This document shows, in pieces, positions 38,195 through 47,679 of a DNA stretch of 64,000 nucleotides. The stretch is from Gelidibacter gilvus (GTDB lineage: Bacteria; Bacteroidota; Bacteroidia; Flavobacteriales; Flavobacteriaceae). The position numbers and the translations under genes were made by a program. Location: positions 1 through 64,000 of the forward strand of contig NZ_SDDZ01000003.1 of the NCBI RefSeq assembly GCF_004115975.1, written 5' to 3'. The number at the start of each line of letters is the position of its first letter. The stretch's first letter is position 1. The notes beneath the pieces are model-generated. The model did not search any database, was not told the origin of the DNA, and worked only from the letters and a program-made list of their open reading frames with translations.

Positions 38195-39691
38195 ATGAAA
38201 ATTTTTTATCATCTTACGGTCATATTGCTACTTTTTTGTTTCTCATTAAATGCACAACAGCGTAATACTAGTATGGATACCATGGTGGTGACTTCTGGAC
38301 AAGTAACTATTAAAGGTTCTCCTGTTAAATATAAAGCTACTGCTGGTAAACAGCCTGTTTGGGATGACCAAGGGAAAATTATTGCAGGTCTTTACTACAC
38401 CTATTATGAAAGATCCGATGTGAAAAATCGTTCCAAAAGACCACTCTTTTTTTCGTTTAACGGCGGGCCAGGGGCTGCCTCGGTTTGGATGCATTTAGGG
38501 TATACAGGACCGTACAAGTTAAAACTTGATGACGAAGGCTATCCAATACAACCCTACGGAGTTGAAGAAAATCCAAATTCCATATTGGATGTTGCTGATA
38601 TCGTTTATATTGAACCTGTAAATACGGGCTTTTCTAGACCTGTTGATAGTATGAGCGATGAGGAGATTGCTAAAACTTTCTTTGGTGTGAATGCAGATAT
38701 AAAGTATTTAGCGGAATGGATCAACACTTTCGTCACAAGAAAAAATCGCTGGGAATCACCTAAATATCTAATAGGTGAAAGTTACGGAACACCTCGAGTG
38801 TCAGGTCTTTCTTTAGAACTACAAAATCGTCATTGGATGTACTTGAATGGTGTGATTTTGGTATCTCCTACTGATCTGGGTATGGAGCGAGGTACAGCAA
38901 TTGAGCCTGCAAATCTCATTCCGTATTATGCTGCCGCGGCATGGTTTCATAAAAAACTTCCTGCCGATTTACAATCGAAAGATTTGACTGACGTTTTAAT
39001 TGAGGTAGAAGATTACACCGCAAATAAATTAATACCCATCATGGCTAAAGGAGGCTTTCTCTCAAACGCTGTAAAACGAAAAACGGCTGGCGAATTATCT
39101 CGATACATAGGACTATCTGAAAAGGTCATAATGGAACATGATCTAAGAGTGCCAAAAGCATTTTTCTGGAAAGATTTATTAAGAGATGAAGGTTTTACCA
39201 TTGGAAGATTAGATTCCCGATACCTTGGAATTGATAAGATGAATGCTGGTGATCGTCCTGATTATTCACCAGAAATGAAATCGTGGGAACATTCATTTAC
39301 CCCTGCTATCAATTATTATTTTAAAAACTATCTTAATTATAATACAGATTTAAGATATTTTATTGGTGGCCAGGCACGTCCTTGGGATAGGACCAATAAT
39401 AATACGGGCGAGAATCTACGTCAAGCAATGGCTCAGAATCCATATTTGCATGTGATGGTACAGGCTGGATATTATGACGGAGCAACAGATTATTATAACT
39501 CCAAGTATAATTTATGGCAAATGGATACGAGTGGAAAATTACGTAATCGCATGAGTTGGAAAGGCTATAGAAGTGGACACATGATGTATCTGAGATCAGA
39601 AGATATAATTACTTCTAACGAAGATATTAGAGAGTTCATAAAAACATCTATCCCAAAAGAAAATCAACCGGCGGAATACATCAGAAAATAA
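38195..39691 (+). CDS. Exported serine carboxypeptidase-like protein, family S10 (first copy)
   Basis: The 498-residue protein has a signal peptide (to A-Q at about 20-21) and S10 marks: oxyanion-hole loop N-G-G-P-G-A-A-S at 89-96, nucleophile motif G-E-S-Y-G at 194-198 (Ser196) and a C-terminal G-H-M-M-Y with the catalytic His; the Asp is probably in Y-Y-D-G-A-T-D. S10 enzymes remove C-terminal amino acids at acidic pH. It stands first in a row with a paralogue and an amidohydrolase, 233 bp after susD. Peptide trimming in the periplasm is inferred. Confidence 0.88.
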   Translation: MKIFYHLTVILLLFCFSLNAQQRNTSMDTMVVTSGQVTIKGSPVKYKATAGKQPVWDDQGKIIAGLYYTYYERSDVKNRSKRPLFFSFNGGPGAASVWMHLGYTGPYKLKLDDEGYPIQPYGVEENPNSILDVADIVYIEPVNTGFSRPVDSMSDEEIAKTFFGVNADIKYLAEWINTFVTRKNRWESPKYLIGESYGTPRVSGLSLELQNRHWMYLNGVILVSPTDLGMERGTAIEPANLIPYYAAAAWFHKKLPADLQSKDLTDVLIEVEDYTANKLIPIMAKGGFLSNAVKRKTAGELSRYIGLSEKVIMEHDLRVPKAFFWKDLLRDEGFTIGRLDSRYLGIDKMNAGDRPDYSPEMKSWEHSFTPAINYYFKNYLNYNTDLRYFIGGQARPWDRTNNNTGENLRQAMAQNPYLHVMVQAGYYDGATDYYNSKYNLWQMDTSGKLRNRMSWKGYRSGHMMYLRSEDIITSNEDIREFIKTSIPKENQPAEYIRK

Positions 39692-39767
39692 TGTTGGAAA
39701 TAGCGCCTATAAAATTATATAATAAACACATGTTGCTTGGAAATAAACCAATTAAAACTCAAAAATA

Positions 39768-41267
39768 ATGAAAATGAATAAAATTTATACAATTGCGACT
39801 ATCTTGATGCTGTGTAGTCTAAACTTGAGCGCACAACAGTTGAACACATCGATGGATTCTACAGTAACTACCAATGGTGAAGTGACTATAAAAGGGGTTT
39901 CTGTAAAATATTCAGCAACTACAGGAAAACAACCTGTATGGGACGAGAAAGGCAAAATTATAGCAGGGTTGTATTTTACTTATTACCAAAGATTGGGTGT
40001 AAATAATAGAGCAAAAAGGCCACTTATAATTTCCTTAAACGGTGGACCTGGTTCGGCATCAGTGTGGATGCATATAGCCTACACTGGACCAAAAATTCTA
40101 AAAATTGATGATGAAGGGTATCCTGTTCAGCCCTATGGCATTAAGGACAACGTACATTCTATACTGGATGTGGCAGACATCGTTTATATTAATCCAGTAA
40201 ATACGGGTTATTCTAGGGCCGTTGACACTATGGATGAGGATGAGAAGAGAAAAACATTTTTTGGTGTCAACGCTGATATAAAATATTTGGCTAGTTGGAT
40301 CAATACTTTTGTGACCCGTCAGAACCGGTGGGAATCACCTAAGTATCTGATCGGTGAGAGCTATGGTGCACCTCGGGTTTCAGGACTTTCTTTAGAACTT
40401 CAAAATCGTCACTGGATGTATTTAAATGGTGTAATTTTAGTGTCGCCTACTGGCTTAGGAATAGAGAGAGGTACTGCTGTGGAAGCGGCTAATCTGCTTC
40501 CGTATTACGCTGCGACTGCTTGGTATCACCAAAAATTGCCTTCAGACTTACAGTCTAAAGATCTTACAAATATGTTAACTGAAGTTGAAGAATACACGGT
40601 TAATGAATTGATCCCAATAATGGCAAAGGGAGGCTTTTTACCCGAAGCCGAAAAAAAGAAAGCTGCCGCTCGTATTGCAAGATATTCGGGATTATCTGAA
40701 AAAGTTGTTATGGAACACGATTTGAGAATTCCAAAAGGCTTCTTTTGGAAAGAACTACTGAGAGACGAAGGTTTCAATATTGGCCGATTAGATTCCAGAT
40801 ATTTAGGAATAGACAAAATGGTAGCTGGTGAAAAACCTGATTACTCCGCAGAATTAACATCTTGGCTTCATTCATTCACGCCTGCAATCAACTATTATAT
40901 AAAAAATCACCTAAAATATGAAACTGATTTGAAATATAATATGTTCGGTCCAGTACATCCTTGGGATAATAGCAATAACAACACAGGCTTTGACCTACGT
41001 CAGGCCATGGCACAAAACCCTTACTTACACGTTTTGGTTCAAGCGGGATATTATGACGGAGGCACAGATTATTTCAATTCAAAGTACAATCAATGGCAAA
41101 TGGATACGAGTGGGAAACTACGTGAACGAATGACATGGGAAGGCTACAGAAGCGGTCATATGATGTATTTGCGAAGTGAGGATCTGGCGAGTTCAAATGA
41201 ACATATCAGGGAGTTCCTCGTAAAATCAACACCCAAAGATGGTCAACCTGCAGAGTACAAGAGATAA
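39768..41267 (+). CDS. Exported serine carboxypeptidase-like protein, family S10 (second copy)
   Basis: The 499-residue protein is collinear with the preceding S10 protein, shifted by two residues: signal peptide, N-G-G-P-G-S-A-S near 91-98, G-E-S-Y-G with Ser198, and G-H-M-M-Y. Most of the central part is identical or nearly so at the residue level, but the nucleotide sequence has drifted and the copies differ in loops, so the duplication is not recent. It lies 76 bp downstream of the first copy and 63 bp upstream of the second amidohydrolase. Different chain-length or residue specificity is an inference. Confidence 0.88.
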   Translation: MKMNKIYTIATILMLCSLNLSAQQLNTSMDSTVTTNGEVTIKGVSVKYSATTGKQPVWDEKGKIIAGLYFTYYQRLGVNNRAKRPLIISLNGGPGSASVWMHIAYTGPKILKIDDEGYPVQPYGIKDNVHSILDVADIVYINPVNTGYSRAVDTMDEDEKRKTFFGVNADIKYLASWINTFVTRQNRWESPKYLIGESYGAPRVSGLSLELQNRHWMYLNGVILVSPTGLGIERGTAVEAANLLPYYAATAWYHQKLPSDLQSKDLTNMLTEVEEYTVNELIPIMAKGGFLPEAEKKKAAARIARYSGLSEKVVMEHDLRIPKGFFWKELLRDEGFNIGRLDSRYLGIDKMVAGEKPDYSAELTSWLHSFTPAINYYIKNHLKYETDLKYNMFGPVHPWDNSNNNTGFDLRQAMAQNPYLHVLVQAGYYDGGTDYFNSKYNQWQMDTSGKLRERMTWEGYRSGHMMYLRSEDLASSNEHIREFLVKSTPKDGQPAEYKR

Positions 41268-41330
41268 TCTAAAATCAAAATTTTTAGTTGATTCTAATTT
41301 TTTAATAAATCTAATTAATTACAAATTCAT

Positions 41331-42926
41331 ATGAATACTTTTAAAAATAAATTACTAATCCCAATTTGTTTGCTGCTGAGTATAAGTCTGCATGCACAGA
41401 TTGAAAAAGCACCCGACAGACAAGAAGGTGAAGGTCCATGGTCACAATTGATTATTAGAGGTGCGACATTAATAAATGGAACCCTAGCTCCTCCAATTGG
41501 ACCTGTAGATATAGTAGTTGAAAAGAATCGTATTGTAGATGTCCGAGTCGTTGGTTATCCTGGAGTACCTATAAATGAAAGCAGACGACCTGTCTTAAAG
41601 GCAGGAGGCAAAGAATTATATGCTGAAGGAATGTTTATTATGCCTGGATTTATTGATAGCCACGCGCACATAGGTGGGAAATCTCAAGGCACACCTGCAG
41701 AATATGTCTATAAATTATGGCTTGGACACGGCATTACTACAATCGTCGATCCAAGCAGTGGTAACGGGATCGATTGGACTCTTAATGAAAAAAGAAGAAG
41801 TGACAAAAATGAAATAACTGCACCTAGAATTAAAGCATACACTTCGTTCGGACAAAATAGTAAAAACCCTATCGCTACAGATGAGCAAGCAAGAGAATGG
41901 GTGCACAACAACGCAAAACTTGGTGCCGATGGAATTAAGTTTTTTGGAGCTAGTCCCGTAGTAATGGCTGCGGCATTAGATGAAAATAAAAAATTAGGTT
42001 TACGCTCAAAAATGCATCATGCGCAAATTTATGTTGGGAGTTGGAATGTCTTAAATAGTGCAAGATCAGGACTGACTTCTATGGAGCACTGGTACGGTTT
42101 GCCTGAAGCATTGTTTTTTGATAGAACTGTCCAAGACTACTCCTTGGATTACAATTATCAAAATGAACAAGATCGATTTGGTGAAGCCGGACAGTTATGG
42201 AAGCAAGCTGCAAAACCTAATAGCAAAAAATGGAATGAGGTGATGGAAGAGCTCTTATCACTTGATTTTACGTTAACGCCAACCTTTGTAATTTACGAAG
42301 CCAATAGAGACTTGACTAGAGCGCGTCTGGTTGAATGGCATCAAGAATATACGCTACCAAGTTTATGGGAATTTTATGCGCCAAGTCGTGAATCGCATGG
42401 ATCGTATTGGCTCAGCTGGGGAACAGAGCAGGAGATCGAATGGAAAGAAAATTATAAGCTTTGGATGAATTTTGTCAATGATTATAAAAATAGAGGAGGA
42501 CGTGTAACGGTAGGTACTGATGCCGGATTTATTTATGAATTATATGGATTTTCTTACCCTCGAGAAATGGAGCTTCTACGTGAAGCAGGGTTTCATCCAC
42601 TTGAAGTAATAAAAGCAGCTACATTAAATGGGGCTGAAGCCTTGGGGATGGAAAAGGATATTGGATCTGTGGAAGTTGGTAAATTGGCCGATTTTGTCAT
42701 TGTAGAAGAAAATCCTTTGGAGAATTTCCAAACTCTTTACGGAACAGGTGCAATTAAAATAACTGAAGACAATAAAGTGATTCGTGTAGGAGGTGTGAAA
42801 TATACCATTAAAGATGGGATTATTTATGACGCTAAAAAACTGTTGTCTGATGTCAAAGAAATGGTTAGCAAAGACAAAGAAAGTAAAGGCTATAAGATTA
42901 CTCAGCCGGGACTGCCTAAAAATTAA
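41331..42926 (+). CDS. Exported metal-dependent amidohydrolase (second copy)
   Basis: The 531-residue paralogue of the gene at 29652 has a signal peptide (to H-A-Q near 21-23), D-S-H-A-H-I-G-G near 109-116, D-G-I-K-F-F-G, M-H-H-A-Q, M-E-H-W-Y and G-T-D-A-G as metal and active-site motifs. The C-terminal I-K-D-G-I-I-Y-D-A-K-K-L-L is shared with the first copy. It ends the likely S10-S10-amidohydrolase transcription unit. Periplasmic hydrolysis of peptides or N-acyl amino acids is inferred from context. Confidence 0.85.
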   Translation: MNTFKNKLLIPICLLLSISLHAQIEKAPDRQEGEGPWSQLIIRGATLINGTLAPPIGPVDIVVEKNRIVDVRVVGYPGVPINESRRPVLKAGGKELYAEGMFIMPGFIDSHAHIGGKSQGTPAEYVYKLWLGHGITTIVDPSSGNGIDWTLNEKRRSDKNEITAPRIKAYTSFGQNSKNPIATDEQAREWVHNNAKLGADGIKFFGASPVVMAAALDENKKLGLRSKMHHAQIYVGSWNVLNSARSGLTSMEHWYGLPEALFFDRTVQDYSLDYNYQNEQDRFGEAGQLWKQAAKPNSKKWNEVMEELLSLDFTLTPTFVIYEANRDLTRARLVEWHQEYTLPSLWEFYAPSRESHGSYWLSWGTEQEIEWKENYKLWMNFVNDYKNRGGRVTVGTDAGFIYELYGFSYPREMELLREAGFHPLEVIKAATLNGAEALGMEKDIGSVEVGKLADFVIVEENPLENFQTLYGTGAIKITEDNKVIRVGGVKYTIKDGIIYDAKKLLSDVKEMVSKDKESKGYKITQPGLPKN

Positions 42927-43347
42927 TTAGCCAACCCAAATTTTATTCAAGCTAGTATCATAGAGATAGATCACTAACTAGGGTGTTAAAATTCACATTT
43001 ATTTTGATTTTTAGGATGAAATTCCAAATAGGATCAAAGTGTTATGTAAATAAACAATGATCTAACCAGATCAAAGCTATTTGATACTAACTAACGTGCT
43101 CTCAATAATAGGCTGTGAAGTGATTAGTGGTTTGATATTCAATATTACGCTGTTTTATGTTGTTCAAATTTTTGTGCCTCTTTATTGATCGTAATCTGAA
43201 TAAATTGAAATTCCAATATATAATGGTTTTAGAAATTTCATATCATTTGATTGTATAATTGCGGGAATGAATTTTTAAAATTAGGAGCAATTTGGGATTG
43301 TAAACGAGTAAATCCAAATACTAACTAACCAACTAAAATACTATACT
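42927..43347. other. Intergenic region before the symporter pseudogene
   Basis: These 421 AT-rich bases show no gene, terminator or clear promoter. The string CTAACTAACCAACTAAAAT lies just before the symporter start. Confidence 0.4.
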
Positions 43348-44853
43348 ATGCAAATTTACGAAGCCATTTCCATTGGGCTTTACATGTTATTAATGATTGC
43401 CATCGGAATTTATTCCTATCGAAAATCTACTTCAACGTCAGAGGAATTTTTAATAGGTGGGCGGAAATTAGGTCCTATGGTAACTGCGCTTTCTGCAGGC
43501 GCTGCAGATATGAGTGGATGGCTTTTGATGGGACTACCGGGCGCGATGTACTTTACAGGATTGTCGAGTGCTTGGATAGCAATAGGTTTGACTATCGGTG
43601 CTTATTTTAATTATATTTTGGTGGCGCCACGACTTCGAATTTACACGGAAGTGGCACAAAATGCCATTACACTCCCCGTGTTTTTTGAGAATCGATACAA
43701 GGACAAACAACATTTATTAAAAATCACTTCGTCGATTTTTATTCTAATATTTTTCACACTTTACACTTCTGCAGGAATGGTTTCCGGTGGGAAACTATTT
43801 GAATCTGCATTTGGGATGGAATATTTGACGGGTGTTTTGGTCACAAGTTTGGTCGTTGTTCTCTATACCTTTATAGGAGGTTTCTTAGCGGTAAGTTTAA
43901 CCGACTTCATTCAGGGAACTATAATGGTTGTTGCTTTGTAAATTGTTCCAACCGTTGCTATTTACGAAATAGGTGGTACGGCAGAAACACTATCGATCAT
44001 CCAAACTAAAGGAGACCATTATTTGAGTTTGTTTAAGGGCACAACCGCTGTTGGAGTATTCTCTCTCTTAGCCTGGGGTTTAGGTTATTTTGGTCAACCT
44101 CATATTTTGGTTCGTTTTATGGCCATTGATAAGCCCAAGGATTTGATTAAAGCCAAAAATATTGGAATCTCCTGGATGATTTTAACAGTTTTTGGTGCCT
44201 TGAGCATTGGATTAGTTGGAATTGCTTATTTAAACAAGTTTGATAATACAACCATGCAGGTTTTTGATGCCTCCAGTAGGGAAGCCGAAACAATTTTTAT
44301 CTATTTTGCAAGAGGATTGTTTCATCCACTTATAGGTGGATTTCTTTTGTCGGCAATTTTGGCAGCAGTTATGAGTACCATTTCGTCTCAACTTTTGGTT
44401 ACATCTAGTTCCTTAACGGAGGATGTTTATAAAGCTTTTATTAAGCCTAAAGCAACTCCTAACAACTTATTAATTGCTAGTCGCGTTTCGGTATTGATCG
44501 TGGCTTTCGTTGCATTGGCGTTGTCTTTACAACCTCGTGATAGTATATTGAATTTAGTCGGTAACGCTTGGGCTGGTTTTGGCGCTGCTTTTGGCCCATT
44601 AATACTTCTTTCGCTCTTATACAAGAAATCAAGTATGGCGGGAGCACTTTCTGGAATGTTAGTTGGTGGCTTAACGGTTTTGTTTTGGATCTATTTCGAT
44701 CATCCTTTCAAAGACTGGTACGAGTTGATTCCTGGATTTTCTTTGTCGTTCATAACGCATATTGTTGTTTCAAGATTTACATATAAACCAGATTTAATTA
44801 TTGAAGCTGAATTTGATGAAGTGGATGAAATCAAGAAAGAAATGATGAAATAA
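43348..44853 (+). pseudogene. putP: PutP-type sodium/solute symporter interrupted by one in-frame stop
   Basis: The frame from ATG 43348 runs 197 codons to TAA at 43939-43941 and then continues in the same frame to TAA 44853, 501 codons in all, the normal length of PutP. The sodium:solute symporter signature is intact on both sides: G-G-R-K-L-G, S-A-G-A-A-D-M-S-G-W-L-L near 50-61, then after the stop L-A-W-G-L-G-Y-F-G-Q-P-H and A-V-M-S-T-I-S-S-Q-L. The stop lies in a membrane segment (V-V-A-L-stop-I-V-P), and one base change from a leucine codon (TTA) would explain it. It may be a recent nonsense mutation or a sequence error. PutP imports proline with Na+, which would fit the peptide locus upstream. 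Confidence 0.85.
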
Positions 44854-44959
44854 AAATCTGTTACTGTGGATCTACTGAGGGTTTTTAAAACCTTTGGTTG
44901 TGCTTACAAAGTTTTTTCAAGATAATATTATCTTTTTAACCAATACTTCAAACCGTATC

Positions 44960-45290
44960 ATTAATTTGTAAGGTCAGGTTATATGGAGTTCGTCAGTCAT
45001 TCCACATCCCTGCGCAGGCAGGGATCTCCACAAGTCCCTGCGAAAGCAGGGATCTCCATTCGCGATAGCAATCATTTGTAACGTGTGCAAGCAACAAATA
45101 TCAAAAAAATACAACCGTTAAAATTTGGCGGGGTCAGGTAATATGGAGTTCGTCAGTCGTTCCATTTTGTTCCATAAAACTTATCTGCAAGCTAACTCGT
45201 TATTCCCACGTCATTGCGAGCAAAGCGAAGCAATCTCAAAACAAATAACACTTTTTAAATTGTAGGCTTGCATATACCATAAATAGCACC
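44960..45290 (+). repeat. Dispersed repeat, long copy 2
   Basis: The block order repeats that of 27919-28370: GGAGTTCGTCAGTC, paired REP-like units around CCCTGCGCAGGCAGGG, GCGATAGCAATC, GCAAGCAACAAATATC, a second GGAGTTCGTCAGTCGTTCC, ACTTATCTGCAAG, GTCATTGCGAGC and TACCATAAATAGC. Orientation is the same. The two copies bracket the peptide-use locus. Confidence 0.8.
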
Positions 45291-46343
45291 ACTGCGGCGA
45301 CACGTCCTCGTTTGGTACTATTTATTTGTTTTATTTCACACATTCTCTCCTTCCTCACCCGCAGCTACTTTTGTGCCCAAACCCAATAAGGTTTCGCTTC
45401 GCGAGTTTTTTTTATTGGGCACAACCGCTGCTTCATGTGATGCGAGCCTGCGGGTCGCTTCGGGCTGATCGGGCTGTCACGATTTTTGCACTATCCCATT
45501 TGCCTCCAGTCGCTTCTGTTCAGGCCTTCGTGCCTCAAGCCTTCATTCAGCCACTTCGGCAACCCGCGCAAGCGTAGCTCATTTATTACACTCCACGAGC
45601 CATCCTTTCTTCATTCCGCAATACTAAAGGCTTAATTCAATGCATAATTGTCCATAAGCATAGCATCTGCAAATTCAAATAACGAATTGCGTAAACGTAT
45701 TGCTCCATTTCGGGGCTGTCAACGTTGCGTTTCACGCCATCGCTACCCTTGCCTTTGTCACCGCTGAAGCAAAAAAATCGCGCCAGCCCTGCGGTAAACC
45801 GTAGGCGTCTGCTGCCCTCATCCTTCGGGCCTATGCAGCCACCACCCTCGCTCAACTCGCAGCCGGCTCGCGCCTTTTGATTACCTGCCTTGGCTGTTTT
45901 ATCATAATTAGTTGATGTAGCAGATAAATTATTGAGGTAAAAAATCTTAAGTTAATAGATGCAAATTGATTACTTTCTAATTTACAGATTCGGCTTGTAC
46001 ATCAGTTTGGTTCATGTCTTGATTCCTGATTCTAAAAGCGACCTGTGCTGAGCGCAGTCGAAGTAAGCGGTCTTTATTCTTTACCCATAGTTTCTACATT
46101 ATAACCACTCTAGTCTTGATTCTTGATTCTAGAAGCGAAGCGGTCTATGTTCTATTTAAAACTCATACATACTACAAAGGTACAGGCATGCGGATGCGAG
46201 CGCTACAAGAGTTCGCTTCGCCTGTTTGGTAAAAAAATCTCCATCCGCCTTCGGCAGGATAGTATTTTTTTACCACAGCCCTTTCCGCAATCGCACCGTC
46301 CTGTATACAAGGCACTATGTTTAAGTTTTTATTCAGGATCCGT

Positions 46344-46598
46344 TTAGGCAGTCGGTGGCTGCTGGCGGGCATACGTACATCGGGCAGTCCGTTCCATGTA
46401 GGTGTTCACTTCGTCGGCTTTAAGGAGTACACGGTGCGCATCTTTTGGTTTGAGTGCTGTCTTTCTGAGCTCCCTTTTTAGGGGGCTTTTTTTTGGTCGT
46501 TCCCAGACTGACAGTGCTAAAAAGATGAAGGGCAGAGTGGGAGCGGCGATAAAATTTCGGAAAGATTTTCGATAAGAATAAAACAAAAAAGACAACAA
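46344..46598 (-). pseudogene. Possible small ORF remnant in the GC-rich stretch
   Basis: An 84-codon frame contains K-R-E-L-R-K-T-A-L-K-P-K-D-A-H-R then V-N-T-Y-M-E-R-T, which is basic and helix-like, unlike the surrounding noise. The first 35 residues do not look protein-like. It could be the end of a mobilisation or DNA-binding gene. I do not recognise a family and the call is weak. Confidence 0.2.
46468..46494 (+). terminator. Intrinsic terminator
   Basis: AGCTCCC and GGGGGCT form a stem around a short T-rich loop, followed by eight T residues. No plus-strand gene reads into it, so it is probably left from the former element. Confidence 0.55.
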
Positions 46599-46807
46599 AG
46601 ATAGTTGGCTTCCTTCGGCCTCCCCTTAGATGCTGTAAAGCTCAAGCCTATCGGTTTTGCGAAAAATAGTGGCTAAAAAGCTCACGATTTTTCGGAAAAA
46701 GCTTGACAGCATCGCCCCGCCAACTGTGCCATGGGTTTTCTTTTTTTATCTTCCGAAAAAAATATCAAGGGGGAATTGGAGGACAACCCCAAATGTGTCA
46801 AAACAAT

Positions 46808-46831
46808 AAGGAGCCTCGTGTGAAGCTCCTT
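46808..46831 (-). terminator. Terminator of the DUF5675 cassette
   Basis: AAGGAGC and GCTCCTT form a perfect seven-base stem with a ten-base loop, followed on the minus strand by a T-rich run (TTATTGTTTT). It lies 8 bp after the stop of the last gene of the minus-strand cassette. Confidence 0.7.
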
Positions 46832-46839
46832 AAAGGCTA

Positions 46840-47034
46840 TTAATCCCTTACTTGAAGGCGTTTTATCCGTTTCCGAATAAATTTAATCAACAATGATACG
46901 ACATAACTTACCACAGTTCCAAATGTGGCCATGACCGCGGTCTTGATGAGGTCCTCTGAATTGACATGCATCCAAAAAGAAGTAAAGGCACCACCAAGAA
47001 TTGAGAATCGGATATGTGTAACATCTTCAGACAT
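46840..47034 (-). CDS. Small membrane protein, holin-like
   Basis: The 64-residue protein has two hydrophobic stretches (about 9-22 and 33-50) and a very basic C-terminus (K-F-I-R-K-R-I-K-R-L). This layout is that of small holin-like or membrane-anchor proteins, but no family was recognised. It is the last of four genes packed on the minus strand, 2 bp after the preceding gene. Confidence 0.55.
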   Translation of the reverse strand: MSEDVTHIRFSILGGAFTSFWMHVNSEDLIKTAVMATFGTVVSYVVSLLIKFIRKRIKRLQVRD

Positions 47035-47036
47035 CC

Positions 47037-47279
47037 TTAATCGGATTCAGTCGATTTCTTTTTAGACTCCGCGGTCCCATCTTGGGTAACTGCCTGACTC
47101 ACCGCCACAGCTACCGATCCCGCTACGGTCAAATAGGTGGCTACCGAAATAAGTATGGCGGGCATCACTACCGGAGCAGCTAAAATGGCGCCTCCAGCGG
47201 TGGCCAATGCGATGCCGATGTTCCGTAATTTCTTGAAGAATTTCGGCGTCGGCTTTTGATAACGTTCGATAATATTCAT
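47037..47279 (-). CDS. Small membrane protein, glycine/alanine-rich
   Basis: The 80-residue protein has a basic N-terminus (Y-Q-K-P-T-P-K-F-F-K-K), two hydrophobic Ala/Val/Gly-rich segments (about 22-40 and 43-62) and a charged tail. It resembles class II holins in layout only. It lies 4 bp after the DUF5675-like gene and 2 bp before the next small membrane protein, so all are likely made together. Confidence 0.55.
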   Translation of the reverse strand: MNIIERYQKPTPKFFKKLRNIGIALATAGGAILAAPVVMPAILISVATYLTVAGSVAVAVSQAVTQDGTAESKKKSTESD

Positions 47280-47283
47280 AATC

Positions 47284-47679
47284 TTATGATTTAATGATTA
47301 ATTGGACTTTTTCGTTTCTGTCGAATGCCTGGTAGCATAGCGACACTAATTTTTGAAGTAATAACTTTGAATTGGTTCCCTTACCGATCCCTGTCAACTG
47401 CGTTACCGGTGCGATGCAACCTTGAAGCTCCTGTTTCGCGTCGTTCGCAGAATGTATCAGAATCAAGCTTCTGCTTTGCACCTCCAGAACCTGTAAATGA
47501 TGCCCAAATTTTGTGGAAAAACGTGCTTTCAGAGTGTATTCGCCTTCCGGAATACATGAAATGGTACGTTTGTTATTTACCCAGGGCAATTCAATGGCAA
47601 ATCCCAGAAACTGACCATTTATAAAGAGGGCACCGTTGGTACCCTCTTCAAAATAGGTTCTTTGGATCAGCACCGTCAT
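47284..47679 (-). CDS. DUF5675-family protein
   Basis: The 131-residue protein shows the features I associate with DUF5675: N-G-A-L-F-I-N-G near 15-22, E-L-P-W near 30-33, S-C-I-P-E-G-E-Y near 41-48, and L-I-H-S-A-N-D followed by Q-G-C-I (His76, Cys88). The His and Cys placement resembles L,D-transpeptidase or NlpC-type active sites, and the family occurs in phages and prophage-like cassettes, so a cell-wall role is possible but not proven. Its ATG overlaps the stop of the upstream 251-aa gene by one base (TAATG). Confidence 0.65.
   Translation of the reverse strand: MTVLIQRTYFEEGTNGALFINGQFLGFAIELPWVNNKRTISCIPEGEYTLKARFSTKFGHHLQVLEVQSRSLILIHSANDAKQELQGCIAPVTQLTGIGKGTNSKLLLQKLVSLCYQAFDRNEKVQLIIKS

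Larger units (their letters stand above)
45291..46800. other. GC-rich, hairpin-dense non-coding stretch, probable conjugative-element scar
   Basis: The composition changes sharply from the AT-rich flanks. There are long perfect inverted repeats: TTGTGCCCA with TGGGCACAA (45371-45379 and 45416-45424), and TGGTAAAAAAAT with ATTTTTTTACCA (46227-46238 and 46264-46275) with a nested stem. A 25-base word starting GTCTTGATTC is repeated 97 bp apart (46016 and 46113). Translations on the minus strand (for example T-A-G-L-A-R-F-F-C-F-S-G-D-K at 45640-45855) are of the kind often seen in non-coding parts of Bacteroidota conjugative transposons. I found no intact gene. The element assignment is from memory of such regions and is uncertain. 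Confidence 0.4.

Noticed and set aside
45326-45855. Frames of 72-83 codons in the GC-rich stretch
   Set aside because: Composition and residue patterns look like translated structured DNA; no start context or domain.
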